Positions 25,714 through 38,660 of a DNA stretch of 64,000 nt are shown here, piece after piece. A model generated the notes under the pieces. It did not search any database, had not been told where the DNA came from, and saw nothing but the letters and a program-made list of their open reading frames with translations. Within the stretch, counting starts at the first letter, position 1. The number at the start of each line of letters is the position of its first letter. The DNA is taken from NCBI RefSeq assembly GCF_030848805.1, contig NC_092368.1, positions 5,800,441 through 5,864,440 of the forward strand, read 5' to 3'. The position numbers and the translations under genes were made by a program. Source of the DNA: Temnothorax longispinosus (Eukaryota; Arthropoda; Insecta; Hymenoptera; Formicidae).

Positions 25714-28700
25714 AGCAGGGAAAATAAATCGTAGCATGGTATAGTATGCTAAACGAGAACAAAAGCGCGCAGGTCGCGCGGCATGTCAGCTCGATTCCCT
25801 TTTGCCGTGTATGGCAAAACGGCATGGCGAAACGAGGCGCAAAAGAGCGTAGAGAATCCTCCGCATTTCTTCGTCTGGAGAACAGATCAAAGGATACATT
25901 TGTTTTGCGTTTCGTTATTACGTTATTGTCGTGATATCGGGCGAGCGCGATAACAACGGAATGTACGCGTAATGCACCGCGGTTATAACTGAAATTGGTA
26001 TTGCATTGGTTTATCGGATACGATCATCTCGGCTTTATCTCGCGTTTACCCCAACGTACATTGGGATATTACATTAGCGCGACTGAAAAATGCGCAAATG
26101 CAAATTCACATGATTTTGTCGTTTCAAGGTGATATTTCGTTCGGGATAAAGTTTTGGGTAATAAATTAATACTTCGTCATACTCTGTCATATGACGTTGT
26201 GTCACCGTTGGTAATAACAACCACGGCGGATTGCGAGCCACCCTCCCGCTAAGGCGAGATCTCGATCGAGTTGCCCTCCATCCTCACCCCCGCGTCGGTT
26301 AGAAGTTACGAACTCCTCCCGGAGATCGTTTAATTCGAGCCGCCGCCAGCGTCGAAAGGGAAGGTAACGGGATACCTAAAACTCCGTCACCCTCAAGACG
26401 CCCGCGCCGGCGAGCCACTCTCGTAAGTTCTTCCGTCGCTACCTCTCTTCTTACTTTTACCCCCGCAAGTCCGCGGGGAGAGCTTTTGCACGCACTCGTG
26501 TCTCGAGTTTCTCACCGGTGCTTTATTAAGCCTGTCTCTCCCCTTAATGGAAACGATTTCGGCAAGCTTGCATGCTACACTAACAGGATGGCAAGCACGC
26601 CGCTAAGGGATGCCGGAGACACCGACGTGATCCTGGTAAAGGCAATCTTGGTCTTTGCTAATCTCAGTACGCCTCAGCAGGCACTAGCAACTCGGTGATT
26701 TTGTGGATACATAAATAATGAGGCCATTCTGGACCTTTCGCCTTAAGTTCCGAAGTCACGTCCCGCAAAAAGTGTAACAAATAAAAGTTACAGATAAAAT
26801 AACATTTTTAAATTACTTTTTGTGGAAGATATGAGAAACTTTTTCACTATCTACATATAAGAATTCTCTTATCTATTCTTCTAAGAGTTCTCCTATCTCC
26901 ATCAAAGTTTTTGAAAATCTACGATATCAGATCATATATACGTTGTATCCTGCACATATAATAAGAAGAAAAACTAATGTATTTGTAAAGTTAATTCATC
27001 TCAGAGATTGAGAAATCGCAGCCTATTAAAAAAAATTGTCCTTTTGTTGGGATATTTCAAAGTGTATAAAAATCTTACAAACGGTAATAGATTTAGATTC
27101 TAAGCAATTCTAAGATTTAGCGCGCCACTGATAAAGACTGATTATATTACTCTTGTCCGTGGAAATCTTTCGTTTACTTTTCAACACGATCGTACAATTG
27201 TACTTGTGAGAAATTATACTTGTAAGATAAACATCCTCGATAGAGAGCCGATATCTGAATAAGATTTCTCAAAAGTCTCTCGAAAGTGAGTTAATTAACT
27301 CTATGTACATTAGTCAATTAAAGCGAGAAAACATTTTGTTACGTTCATCCAGTATAAATGCGAGTATAATCACTCTACAATATCATAATTATACGTAATA
27401 TACCCGTAACAGATCGCTATTACGTTATGCGTACGAATTGTTTCGATGGAGCGGCTTTTACCTCGACGAACGGACGATATTTCCGAGGACCTATGCGCTC
27501 GATAGTTCGATATGCGCGCAGTCGTCGGCCCGTACTAATCTGCAAATCGCCTTTGCCTGCAAACAACGCGTTCGCTAATTCCTCGACGCGACTCGCTACT
27601 TCACGTCCGTAACTAACTCCATAATTCAGCTTTCTTTCCACGGCTTACATCGATCTTCCGTACGGTCGATGCCGTCTTCTCGAGACGCGACGCGATGCAC
27701 GGAAAGGTTTGCCGTTTGTCGCCCATTCGGGGAATATTTGCACGCTGCATTCAGCCCCCGAGCACGGGCGGAATTCGAAGATCGATGGTGGAAGAAGTTA
27801 CTGCGCGAATACTCGCGGCTCGAATCGCGAACTTTTGCTCGAGTTTCGCGATTATTAAAATGCCACGCGAAAAAATGGCGAAAAGTTCGAGGGGGTCGAC
27901 CATGGATATACTTAACCGCGCGAAAAATTATGGCGCGACGTAGATCTCGCCCACTCGAGAAGATACCGATCTCTTTACTTAGTCCGTTTCTGGATATAGT
28001 CCATAAATTATAGCTGCGTGCTCAGAATTATAATCATCGCAATTATTTACTTTAATTGAATATTCATGAACGTATAGAGACGCATCAATTGGCATCAATC
28101 GGCAACATTGATTCGATTATTATATTCGAGGGAATATCAGTAAATCAAATATACATGACGTTTGATGCGATGGATAGCTTTTATCGGCTTGAATTTACTG
28201 ACCCATTTCAAGCGTATCATACGCTTCAGAAACGCTGCTCGCGATTTTGAGGTGTTAAATTCTTCCAATTATTTGACATGCGCCCGTTCCTCTCTCCACT
28301 AAAAAAGAGTTAACGCGACCGTTGGGCGGATAACTTGAGCGAGAATCCTGCACGTCCCGTAAAAATTTGCTGCCGAGTACCGGACGTTTAATTACAAGTA
28401 CAATCGCAGAAAGTCTCGAGGCCCTTCTTTTCCCTACGGAGGAGATAAATTGGATATCCTGCTGTTATCTCTTTGATCCGCCAAGTGCGCGCAAGAACTG
28501 CTTTGAATAATAGAGTATCATAGAGAAACGGGAGATAAGGAGGAACGGAGGGACAAAAAGGCACCCTGGAACGGCCAGGGGGAAAAGTTGGTTAATGTAA
28601 AATACATAAACGGAGCACTCGAGCAATTAAAGCAATCAGCATTCGTCAGGATTTTTCCGTCTTATCAAAGCGCTCCATCTTCCGTCCCTTTTAATCTTCC

Positions 28701-28931
28701 CAGTATCAGCGTGATTCGTGTATAATATGTAACGGCCTGTATTTCTTCAGTAATTTATTGCTCGTCACGCTAGAAAGCTTTTATTGAGCTTTCATTGAAT
28801 GTTGTGCCGAGATATCGTTACGTTTCCAATAGCGCGGATGTAAATCTGGTTTATTCTTTACAAGCTCTAGTAATTTGTCGATTGTATTCGCGTGCACGGT
28901 ACTAACGTTAATTAATTACGATAACTGTGAC

Positions 28932-28949
28932 AATAATAATAATATTAAT

Positions 28950-29000
<51 letters not shown>

Positions 29001-29011
29001 TCTAATAATAA
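28932..29011. repeat. (AAT)n microsatellite
   Basis: A long AAT/ATA run with a few interruptions (attaatatt near its start, ttct near 29000). The apparent poly-Asn ORF across it is an artefact. Confidence 0.93.
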
Positions 29012-31349
29012 CGGGTATCAATGTGCAACGCGAATCTCTGGTTTCGTCTTTTTTTTATTGGATTTTGAGTGGGTAAATAGAGCATGCCGGCAGACTCATG
29101 TCGAGCGTGATTAACTCTTATTTCATCCTGCATCCGCTAATGGATTACACTACGAGAACGGTGTAAATGTCGAGTTATTATCGCAAATGTCCCCATGTGA
29201 AGCTTTCAGATGTAATACACGAATGAGATAGCGAGTCCGAGGATTAAGACGAGCGAAAGAAATATTGAAATTCCATACATATGCATATTTATACGTAGTA
29301 CATACGCGTAGATTAGAGTCTGCAGAGGTTTAACAATTTTTTTTAAGCGTGCCACGGATACACTACACGTGTTCAGTCAGTACAGCTACCTTCGGTCATT
29401 CTCGTAATCTATATGGCACGACCAGACGTGCGAACGAAGCATCGCGAATAAGGAAAATAATTCCAATTAAAATGCACCCCACGCGATTTTCTCGTCGCCC
29501 AATACTTTTCCTGGCAACTTCTCTTCGAGCACGATAACTCGGTGGTAATAGTCTTATGAATTTTGATACCTCGTCGCTCATGTAACCGCGCGATAACTGT
29601 ATTGCTAGCGAGTATAACTGATTGTGAGGAATTGGCGATACATGATGCGCTCTGAAATAAAAATTCAATATTTTTTTTTGATGCGAATAAAATAGTCGTG
29701 AAATATCAAAGATAGAGTAGTAGGTATATATACTATAGGAAGTACCGTATCTTTTAAACTGGAGAGTCAAACTCGCAAAAAAACGGAAAGAAATGTAATG
29801 AGTATAATGACTGTCTCGAAATACCGATAGTTCCATGATCGTTAGCGATTAAAAGTGATCTCGTTAGATCGCGAGAGAACGATCTTGGATTTTCCCAACG
29901 GAGAGCCGAGGATGAAATTCAGTCGTGAAGATCCGACAATCGCGCGTAAGACGGAGTTGCTCGATGGCGGGACTAGGTATATATACGCGAAATAACACCC
30001 GTGTTACATCTTATCGTCGGTTAAATCGAGCGCGGATAAAAAGAGCGACGCCCGGCCGGCGCAGCTGGCGTTAAAAGCGAGCGGGTGGTAAGAATAATCG
30101 TCGCGACCGATGTAAATAGAGGGAGACCGCCGGTCTCGGATGGGCAACGCGAGAGAGCGAAGTTTCGGTATTGTCTCTAGGTGGCCGACCCGTAAGAAAA
30201 AAAAACAGAAGAAAGAAAGGAAAGGCGTATTTAACCCCGACCGGCGCCGTCGCGCGTGGTCCCGTCTCTTTCTTCGGCTCGTCCTCTCTTTCGAACCCTC
30301 GTGGTTTCCTCCCCTCGGTCCTCTCGTGCAGTCACCTCTCCCGCGATAAAAACGACACACGACTATTAATAGGGAACATGTGTCTTCCGACCTTGTTGCT
30401 CGCCGCTCGACCCATTATCGCCGCACGATTTTACATCATTACAGATAATTGGAGACACATCGCTCTCCACGCCGCTCCCCTAAATGCATCTCGATGAGAT
30501 AAATTTCAGGAAGTTGACACTATGATCTCGGGATCCGGTAGATTCGATCACGTCTTTCTACAGCTTTATTATTGACCGTGCATTCACGAGATATATTCGG
30601 TGTCAAATGCAATCGACTTTGATCGGCATTTTAATAACAAAATACAACAATTTCAATAATTCAAATCAATTTGACGTCGAAACAACGTAGCTTTGCTTTA
30701 TACTGTTAACAAGATATATATCACTTAGCATTAATGATATCATTTTAACAGAGTGCTGGATACTACATCATTGATCATTCATAACTTGGACGCGGAATTA
30801 TCGTGTCGGATGATTAATATTGCTGACGTCGCAGAATAGGAAGCACTCTCGAGAAATTCGTCGAAATGAAATTGATTCAGAGTTGCAGTCGAAGGTGCTG
30901 CTGCTATTGTCCATAGTTTTGCTCGCCATTAAGTCGCGACCTAATAAAGACCGCGACATCGCCGGCGCCTGCAACGTGTTGACGAATTATTTTGACATCA
31001 AGCTCGCGCCACGACTGTAAGCAAAATTAATTGCCCGGATAATAAGACTTTGCCATTTCCCGCCGTATCGCACTTAAACGGCACGAGATGCCGGCGCGCA
31101 ATAAATACAAACGGTGCACGGAGACCCGATTGTTAATTATTTTCCATTGTCGTCGCTGAGTAATGGCGTAATGTGAAATAACCGACCCGTGCCTCGATTG
31201 TCGCGTTTGATATCATCAATTGATGCAGCCTTTTTCAATTTTGTACCTTAAAACGGGACTTTTTTATTAAATTAATCCCCCCCTCCAACAGCGCTAAATA
31301 AATTCTAACATATTAGTAAATTAAATGCTTCTATGTAATTGCCGTAATT

Positions 31350-31387
31350 GGTATTAAAATGTTTTATTTTTAAAACATTCTAATACC
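31350..31387. repeat. 17 bp inverted repeat (one mismatch, 4 nt loop)
   Basis: The arms ggtattaaaatgtttta (31350-31366) and taaaacattctaatacc (31371-31387) pair except for one A/C mismatch, with loop tttt. Confidence 0.85.
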
Positions 31388-32864
31388 GCAGCCGCAAAGT
31401 CGCGTAGATCGAGCGTATAAGAAGCCTGATTCACGAAACGCTTCTGAAGATTGAGCCTGTCATACTTAATCAGATTTAATTAAATTCGTACTTAATCAAT
31501 TCTCACCGTTTACCTCCTTTCGTGGAGCTATTGCAGAATTTAGGGATCTCAGCTTAACGTATCGAGTATTCTCCGTGACGTGGCGCGTTTCGCAAGTTCA
31601 ACGTCGTCGACGGATTAACGTGGAACGAACGACGCGTCATTTATTCCAATGCACAATAATGCAGGCGAAGCGTTGTGCGTGGCAAATGCACACGTAGGAC
31701 GACGCGCGGTGCTGCGCCGCGCCACGCCACATCGCGTCGTGTAAATCCCTGCTGCAGGTTTTGAGGGAAAAAGCCGCCGGTGGTGGTTTTTGCGCACTCT
31801 CGCGTCCGGCTTTACCGGGGCGTTAAATGCATCGGGTAAGTTCTTAATTGAATTCTCGCCCCCACGGTCGCTCCCCATTCTTCGTCCTCTTTGGATTTCC
31901 AGCGATAAGTGCGGGAAACGCAGTGAGCATTCTGTCGATCCGCCGGTCCTTGAAATTAGGATGACAATACGCAGTTCCGTAAATGAGTCTCGTGAATTTT
32001 ATACTTCATAATTGAAACAGATCATCTCTTCTTGCAAAACTCATTATTCCCCGCGAAAGCGCATTTCTGCGACTGATAATGTGTTAAATGGATCTCCATT
32101 GGTCGAAAATCGAAAGTGCGTTCTGTCATGAAAAAGTTTTCCCAAAGTAGCTGTGAATTTTCTCAGATAATCGCAATATATTCGTCTTTCTTCCGAAGAA
32201 TATCCACTTTCCGTAGGATGTACATTACGACGCTCGGATGAGCGTTTGCGTTTATATCACGCACGTAAAAGTGCATCGGGCGCGTTTCGCGGACGATTTT
32301 ACTGCGTACGATGTGCGAGAGAACGCGCGGAAAGTCATTTACGAACCGCTCTTACGAGCGAAGAAAAACGCGCAGATGTATAGATGTTTCCTTGCGAAGC
32401 GAAAGGAAATAGCGACAGAGGGATGAAGCGGAATAACAACCGCAGAAATTGTCTTCGACGAAGGGAAGAAGGAGGAACAGGAAGTATTATATAGCTATGT
32501 GAAGCCAAAGCCGAGAAAGAGAGAGTATGCACACTCTCTTTGTGAAGCTGAATTTTTTTCCGCGTATCCTCCTCCTCGCCCCGCGGAAATTCCATTTCAT
32601 GGAGAAACAGTCGTTTCGCGCCGCGCGAAAGTCGAGTTACTTTAATTCCCGTCGGATTATCTCGACTCTCGTTCGCCGGACTCTCTTATCGCACGGCTGT
32701 TCTCGAGATCATAGAACTAGACACGACGGCGGGCGGCGCGGCGGCGGCAGTTGCGTTTAATCCGACATGAAATTTCCACGTAAGTTGCGTTCCGGCGCTC
32801 CGAGTGATTTTTAATCTCCTCTCTTATCTTTCCTTCTCTCGCACCTCAAAAAGAGCAAAAAGCA

Positions 32865-32882
32865 CGGGGCGCGGGCGCCCCG
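32865..32882. repeat. GC-rich 8 bp hairpin
   Basis: cggggcgc and gcgccccg flank a GG loop. It forms a very stable small hairpin in an otherwise mixed region. Confidence 0.8.
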
Positions 32883-35241
32883 CGAAATCCATTCTTGAAT
32901 CTTAATCGAGATATAATTGTACCGCTTCGGGGCCGTATTTCCCGGTTGAGAAGCTCCCCTATATCCTCTCTCCGTTTCGTTCTTCACTTCCGACTCGCCT
33001 TTGCCCCGTTTCCTTCTTCTGGACTTGTGATTCATGCAAAAGCGAATTTAGATCTTCTGCAAGCCCGCAGGCGATTGAACCTATCTTAAAAGTACGCAAG
33101 ACAAGTTATAATTAATCCGATTATTATTGCATTGATCCGGGAAAATGGATCGAGTTCTTTATTCCTATCTGGCGCTCTAATATGCTGACCGAAAATAAGT
33201 ATCCAAATCCTTACATTTCCATTATTTACGCGATACAAAATTCATTTTAAATAAAATGTTCTTATCCTTGTATATAAGTACTTCAGAGTAGCTCGAAAAT
33301 AAACTTTAAGTGTGATAAGCGATGAGAAAAGAGTGTATAGAGATTATAGGTGTTCTAATATATAATTTCAAATATGATTTTTTTTAAATCTAATACATAG
33401 ATATAACATAATTATTTTATATATAAAAAAATGTTATTTAGTGTCTTTAAACGTTAATCGTAAATGGTTCTGATATGAACCAGCACACACCAAGCTTGCT
33501 ACATCCCACATCGTAACATCAAGATATAACATATGTAATAATTTGCGTAAAATTGCATTTAATCGACTTGAGAGAATTCGTCGAGAACTTATTTGTAGTT
33601 GAATTCTTACAATTAGACACATAAATGAATTATAATACGATTCATATCCGAACTCTATCCCGAGAATCTGAGAAATTAAAAGTTCAAGAATCCTCCTCGT
33701 TCTCTCTTCTTCTCTCCTTCTCTCTCTTTCGCACGCGCGCTCTCGCTCTTTTCCTTTTCCTCTTTCCCGTGATAAAAACACGATTAACTCCAGATATACA
33801 TTTCGCGGAAGTCAGGCCCGAATGAATTATTGCTACGAGAGGAAAAGTCCGGGGTTATTTCCCTCGACGCGCGCGCCGCTCGAAGGTTTACAGCCGACGA
33901 TGATGTCGCCGTATCGGACGTCACGGCGCGATAATGTAATTATAATTATTAACGCGACAGCCGAAGTTTCCGCTTTCGAGAGCGAGACGGCCTGGCACTT
34001 GAATTCGCGAAGTTTAATTCGCGCATTTCAATTTTCGAGGAGATCTCTTGAGAAGGTAACTTTATTAAAAAAAAAAAAAAAGTAGCTATCAACGGATATA
34101 GATGAAAACGTCGGATACGGCAGTTTTGAAGGAATAACGTAGAGACGTAGATGACATTGAATGTCATGATGACGCGATGAGATCTTTGAAGGATTTAATA
34201 AAGAGGAAATTGCGCGTTTCGCATTTGACGTTCATCACGAATATGATCGTCGCGAACAAACATCGATGATTAACAAGGTTGAATCTTATAAATAATCCTG
34301 AAAATAAATTGATTCTGCCGATTTTTCCATAATCTAGGCCGCCGTCCTGCTCTTATCTTCGTAGGATTTCTTTGAAGATCTCCGCGATACCACATCGCGA
34401 AATCCGTCTTTTCCTTTTTTTTTCAACGATTACAGAGCCGAAATTTCGCAGGGGCGAAACTGGATTAACGCGAAACTCCCCCGCCGCAACGTTTTCAGCG
34501 GCGTTCGAGGTTAGTTCCGGGGCTAATCTGATTACTTAACGTCGGAACTTAACAAGAGCGCCGACGAAGTTTCCTCGATGCCCACCCTCTCGCCAACCCC
34601 CCAACCCGCGGGATTAAAATGACTTAATTTAAACTTCGTAACGCCGACACGGACGCCGCGCAAAACGACAATCCGGCGATTTTATCCTTCGCAAAGCCAC
34701 CCGCGCCGCCCGCATTTAATGCAGGCTAATTCGGCCTCCTGTATAAAGAAGATCCACCTCTCGCTCGAGCTCTTTGCTCCCGCTTGGTCAAAGTGATTAC
34801 GAGGTTTGTGCTCTTCTTGGAGAACACCTTTCTGGGCCCTTCCTTTGGAAGCTGAAGAAATCCGTTCGCTTAAAGCATCATGTCCTTTCTCAATTTTACA
34901 GGGCTTAAAACGGCCGGCAGCGAATTATTCTCTCAGTCATTCTTTTCCAGAACTGTATCATCGAAAACGACACTTGTCCATATAACTATAATCTCTCGTC
35001 TTAACTTTAATGATATTTCAGTCATCTCTACGCTGCAATGCTTTTCTGTTTTCACAGACACCAATGAACAATAGAAATCATATAAATTGCAATTAAACAT
35101 TTTTTTCTTATCCAGTCCTCATTATATTCGAAATAGGACGGGAAAGAGGAAAAACAACGGTTACATTGCGGAAAAACTAGAACCATCTGAAATGATTCGC
35201 AGTGTCGCGCGATGATCATAATTTCCCGTTGCCTTTTGCAG

Positions 35242-35264
35242 GCCTTGTACATACGGTACAAGGC
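35242..35264. repeat. 9 bp hairpin just after an acceptor-like site
   Basis: gccttgtac (35242-35250) pairs with gtacaaggc (35256-35264) across loop atacg. It sits directly behind the pyrimidine-AG sequence ccttttgcag. Confidence 0.8.
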
Positions 35265-37984
35265 GAGGAAAAAATACGCCGCCTGTCAAGTCGAAAAGCT
35301 CGCGTTGGAGGAAATGATAAATATCGGTGCGCAAGCTACGTGACCGGGTCAGTCGAGGATTTTTCAGGACGGCGAAAGAGAATGGATGTCGCGTCCGGGC
35401 GACGAGGATGCTTTATCGTGACAAATGGCCGCGGGACGAAAATTTGCCTAATTAAAACGTGGCGTGGTCAACACAGCCGCGCACTCCTCTACTCCGCATA
35501 CGGTAGAAAGGGATTAATCCCCCCCCGCCCTCTCCTCACGTCGTTGGTACGACGGAATTTAACCCTTATCCACCGCGCGCGCAACCTGGGATCAATGTGT
35601 TTTTATTTCGACAAAAAAGAGGCAGAGAGAACGAGAGAGAAATTACCAGATTGGATTTGTTTGTTTGTTCATTTCCTTCGTATCGCTTAAAATATCACTC
35701 TCTACGTCTCTTTCCTTTTCTTTCTTCTTCTCTCTCTTTATGCCATTCATTTTGCAGGAGAGAAATGGATTTATTTATTTCGTTAAGTCAGAACTTTTAA
35801 GTCTTACATATTTTAAGTACATCAAAGTAATCCTAATCTCCCAGAATCAACGCGCCGAAATTCAAGATGTAGCGGTGTGCTATTTCTATAATGTAGATCA
35901 GCACAATCGTATCATCTCTGACAATTTACTTTGAACCACAAAGGGATCCGCGATCCCTTCAAGTAAACCTCGCGCGTTTAATACAATCGATCATGCACCA
36001 ATAATCACAACCGCGCCGTTTCCCGTCTCGCCGGGCCGTTTCTTCTAACTCGATAGCTTCTCGAGGACTCCGACGACGAGGTCCAATCGGTGAAGAACGC
36101 CACTCGATAAATCCCTGGGCAATTCCGGCACGCCGAAAAGAGCCGCGGCCAATCCTGTCCCCCAACAGTCGATTCGCTCGCTCGACCACTCGGAAAAAGC
36201 ATCCCAACCACTTTGCGGTATCCCCCTTGGTTTACTCGTTTTCTTGCTCTTTCCTTTCTCCTTCTTTCCTTGCAGTTCGCAAGCTCGAGGGTGGCCGTGC
36301 TTGCAACGGACGCGAATCTCGACTCGCGTGACAATTGTACCGATTCCCTTTGCAATTCGAATTTTTATATTCTCTCTATAAAATACAATTATATTTATAT
36401 ATATAATTATACATTTATATTTAAATTATATTTTAAATCATATTCCAGAATGCAAATGTGCATTAATAATTTCAAGTGCATTTACATTTGTGTCGAATAA
36501 ATAAAAAGATGCCGTTTTATTCGTTTTTGACTTGCGTATAAAAATGAATCATACGGTTGAATAGTACTGCAATTTTCGTCGATTTTATGTATAATATAGC
36601 CTTGTAATTTTATGCGCATTGTGTTCTGTTAAATAATCTGAAGCATGAAAGAAGTTAATGTTTCCATGAATACGCGTGCAATAATTAGTGATATAACTTT
36701 ATAAATTCCTAGTTTACTACGAGTATTCTACTCTCTTTCCTGCTCTGTTTTATTTAAATTAAAACTACACTGGACCGGCAATTAATGAAACTGAACAATT
36801 TAATTTGAAACTCTGTTTCTACTTGTGATTCATCATACCGTTCCGGGTATTATCTTCCACTTCATCTTCACTTCAAAGTACGACAACCACACTCGCGTAA
36901 CTTTACAGGTGTACGCCTCCATTTCGCCTTAACCACTGAATTCATCTTAATTAAATCAAATATATATCTAAATGAAAAGTCAAGTTCGAGTACAAATCGT
37001 AAGAAAATAATGTGTCATCATTGGCCGTCTCTTTCGCCACGATTCAAACTCAAATACATTATTTCCGCTTATTATTTTTAATATTATTCTTACATAAATA
37101 TCTTTCTCATTTTAATACTCTTTTCTCTTGATAACAATAAATTATAAATATTATCCATTTTCAATAAATATCATTCTTTTTATCTGCTCTTCCTAAAAAA
37201 AGAAAGGGATATTTTAACTTTTCTTATCAAACGCAATATACTATATTGCATACTAAACTATCATTGCCGTTGCAGAAGATAATGATGAATTCATGAGAAA
37301 AATAGTTTAATCTTTAAAAACGATAGTCGCGTTGCATCTGCAGACATATAGCATTCACGCGTAATAACCGCGATTCGATCATGCGAACTCTCACACACAA
37401 GTCACGCGGTTGAGGGGGGCTAGATATATATATGCCCGGAAATTCTCTCTCTGAAAGAAACGAATACTGACTGGCGCGCGCGCGGAAGAGGAATGGGGGA
37501 TGGGGGATGGGAATTAAATAAAAATCACGCGAATCGTAGATTTGGACTGCGCGCAGCCGGAAACGAGATGAGCACCGAGCTCGCCTGCTCGCTCGGCTGG
37601 TCCTCCAACTCTGCATGCGAATGAGGGAAACGCGCGGTACGGGAACGAAGGGTGGAAGAGACGCGAGAGGAGAACCGCGGGGGGAAGGGTTACAGTTCCC
37701 CTCGTCGCCGAAGCCAAGTCGAGCCAAGAAACGGAACGGAAGGAAGACTGCATTTATTAAACTGAGCGCAGACGTGCACACCTCCCTTCCCCCGCATCCC
37801 TGTCTTCGTTCGTCTTTCACCCCGTGGAAACTACGGGCTTTCGCTCGGGCAATCCCTCCCCCCTCGACTTCTCCTCTAGCCGCTCTTTTCTCCAACCCTT
37901 CTCCCGTTCGTAATTCCTGGCCGCCGCTACTATACCTCCGTGGAATGAGGTCGGTATGTGTAAAATAGTGCCCCGATACGCTCT

Positions 37985-38420
37985 TTATCACCGAGTCGCT
38001 TCTTCACCGCTCGCTTTATTTCTTCCTCTCACTTTCTTTCGGTCCCTTTTATCTCCGCTATACTCTCCATCTTTCGCGCTTTCTCTCGAACGTGTTTCTT
38101 CTGGCTATTGTCAATATCTGCCGCTTTGCTCTCATTTTTCTTTTTTTCCTTGATCTTCTTGCCTTTCTTCTTGATCACCTTGTACCTTTTTTCTACTTTT
38201 TTTCTTTTTGCTTACTTTTCTTGTTCCTTTTTTCTTACATTTCTTATATATTTCTCGATCTTTTTATTTCCTGCTCTTATTTTTCTCATCTCATTTTTTC
38301 TTCGAACCTTTTATCTCTTGCCAACTAACTGTTACTTCCTCTTCTCATTCTATTTATGTCTTTCCTATTTTTTCGGTTTTTTTCTTCTTTTTGTTTCCCC
38401 ATCGGTTTTCCTTGAAGAAT
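37985..38420 (+). repeat. Long T/C-rich (polypyrimidine) tract
   Basis: It is almost entirely T and C on the plus strand with scattered purines. It produces hydrophobic Phe/Leu/Ser-rich ORFs in all plus frames, which are compositional artefacts. Confidence 0.75.
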
Positions 38421-38621
38421 CTCTTTCTACCGCTTTTCTGGAGCAAATAATGTCATGCACTAACACGACTACTATGTGGGTGGTCCGACCGTGCTCGGTA
38501 TTTAGGCTTGTTCCACATCCACCGACGAGAATCATCATCGGTGAAAGCCGCTGCGCCGGAAGTATCGATCGACCGGGCGATCGCGGATGACGAATATGCG
38601 CTGGGCGTATCGCACCCCATG

Positions 38622-38624
<3 letters not shown>

Positions 38625-38658
<34 letters not shown>
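38625..38658. repeat. (CT)17 microsatellite
   Basis: A pure CT run followed by a short GCTC repeat (ctcgctcgctcgctc). It is likely length-polymorphic. Confidence 0.93.

Positions 38659-38660
<2 letters not shown>

Larger units (their letters stand above)
21749..28930. other. Non-coding region
   Basis: It contains an 18 bp tandem duplication at 22257-22292, and CpG-rich blocks at about 24590-24960, 25490-25860, 26220-26520 and 27420-27960. It also contains a (CGG) run at 25691-25713 and, at about 24978-25100, a phrase agagtgtcccacaatatcctg that may be a decayed dispersed repeat. ORFs in the CpG-rich blocks are Arg/Ala/Ser-rich and unrecognised. Confidence 0.5.
29012..37300. other. Non-coding region
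   Basis: AT-rich DNA is broken by CpG-rich blocks (30000-30480, 31560-31880, 32230-32760, 33830-34030, 34440-34760, 35270-35600, 35990-36350). It contains hairpins at 31350, 32865 and 35242, a 15-base A run at 34067-34081 and CT-rich tracts at 33690-33770. The 162-codon ORF at 35202-35690 begins in a pyrimidine-AG context but has no domain, and is not called. Confidence 0.5.

Noticed and set aside
28875..29114. Poly-asparagine ORF
   Set aside because: It is simply the AAT microsatellite read in one frame.
35202..35690. 162-codon ORF
   Set aside because: Only an acceptor-like AG near its start; composition and content are not protein-like and no family is recognised.
37314..37991. Longest ORF in the window, 225 codons, minus strand
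   Set aside because: Arg/Ser/Pro-rich composition from GC-rich DNA, no domain, and overlapping open frames on the other strand.
38092..38590. Phe/Leu-rich ORFs that look like membrane proteins
   Set aside because: Compositional consequence of the pyrimidine tract; hydrophobic in every plus frame.
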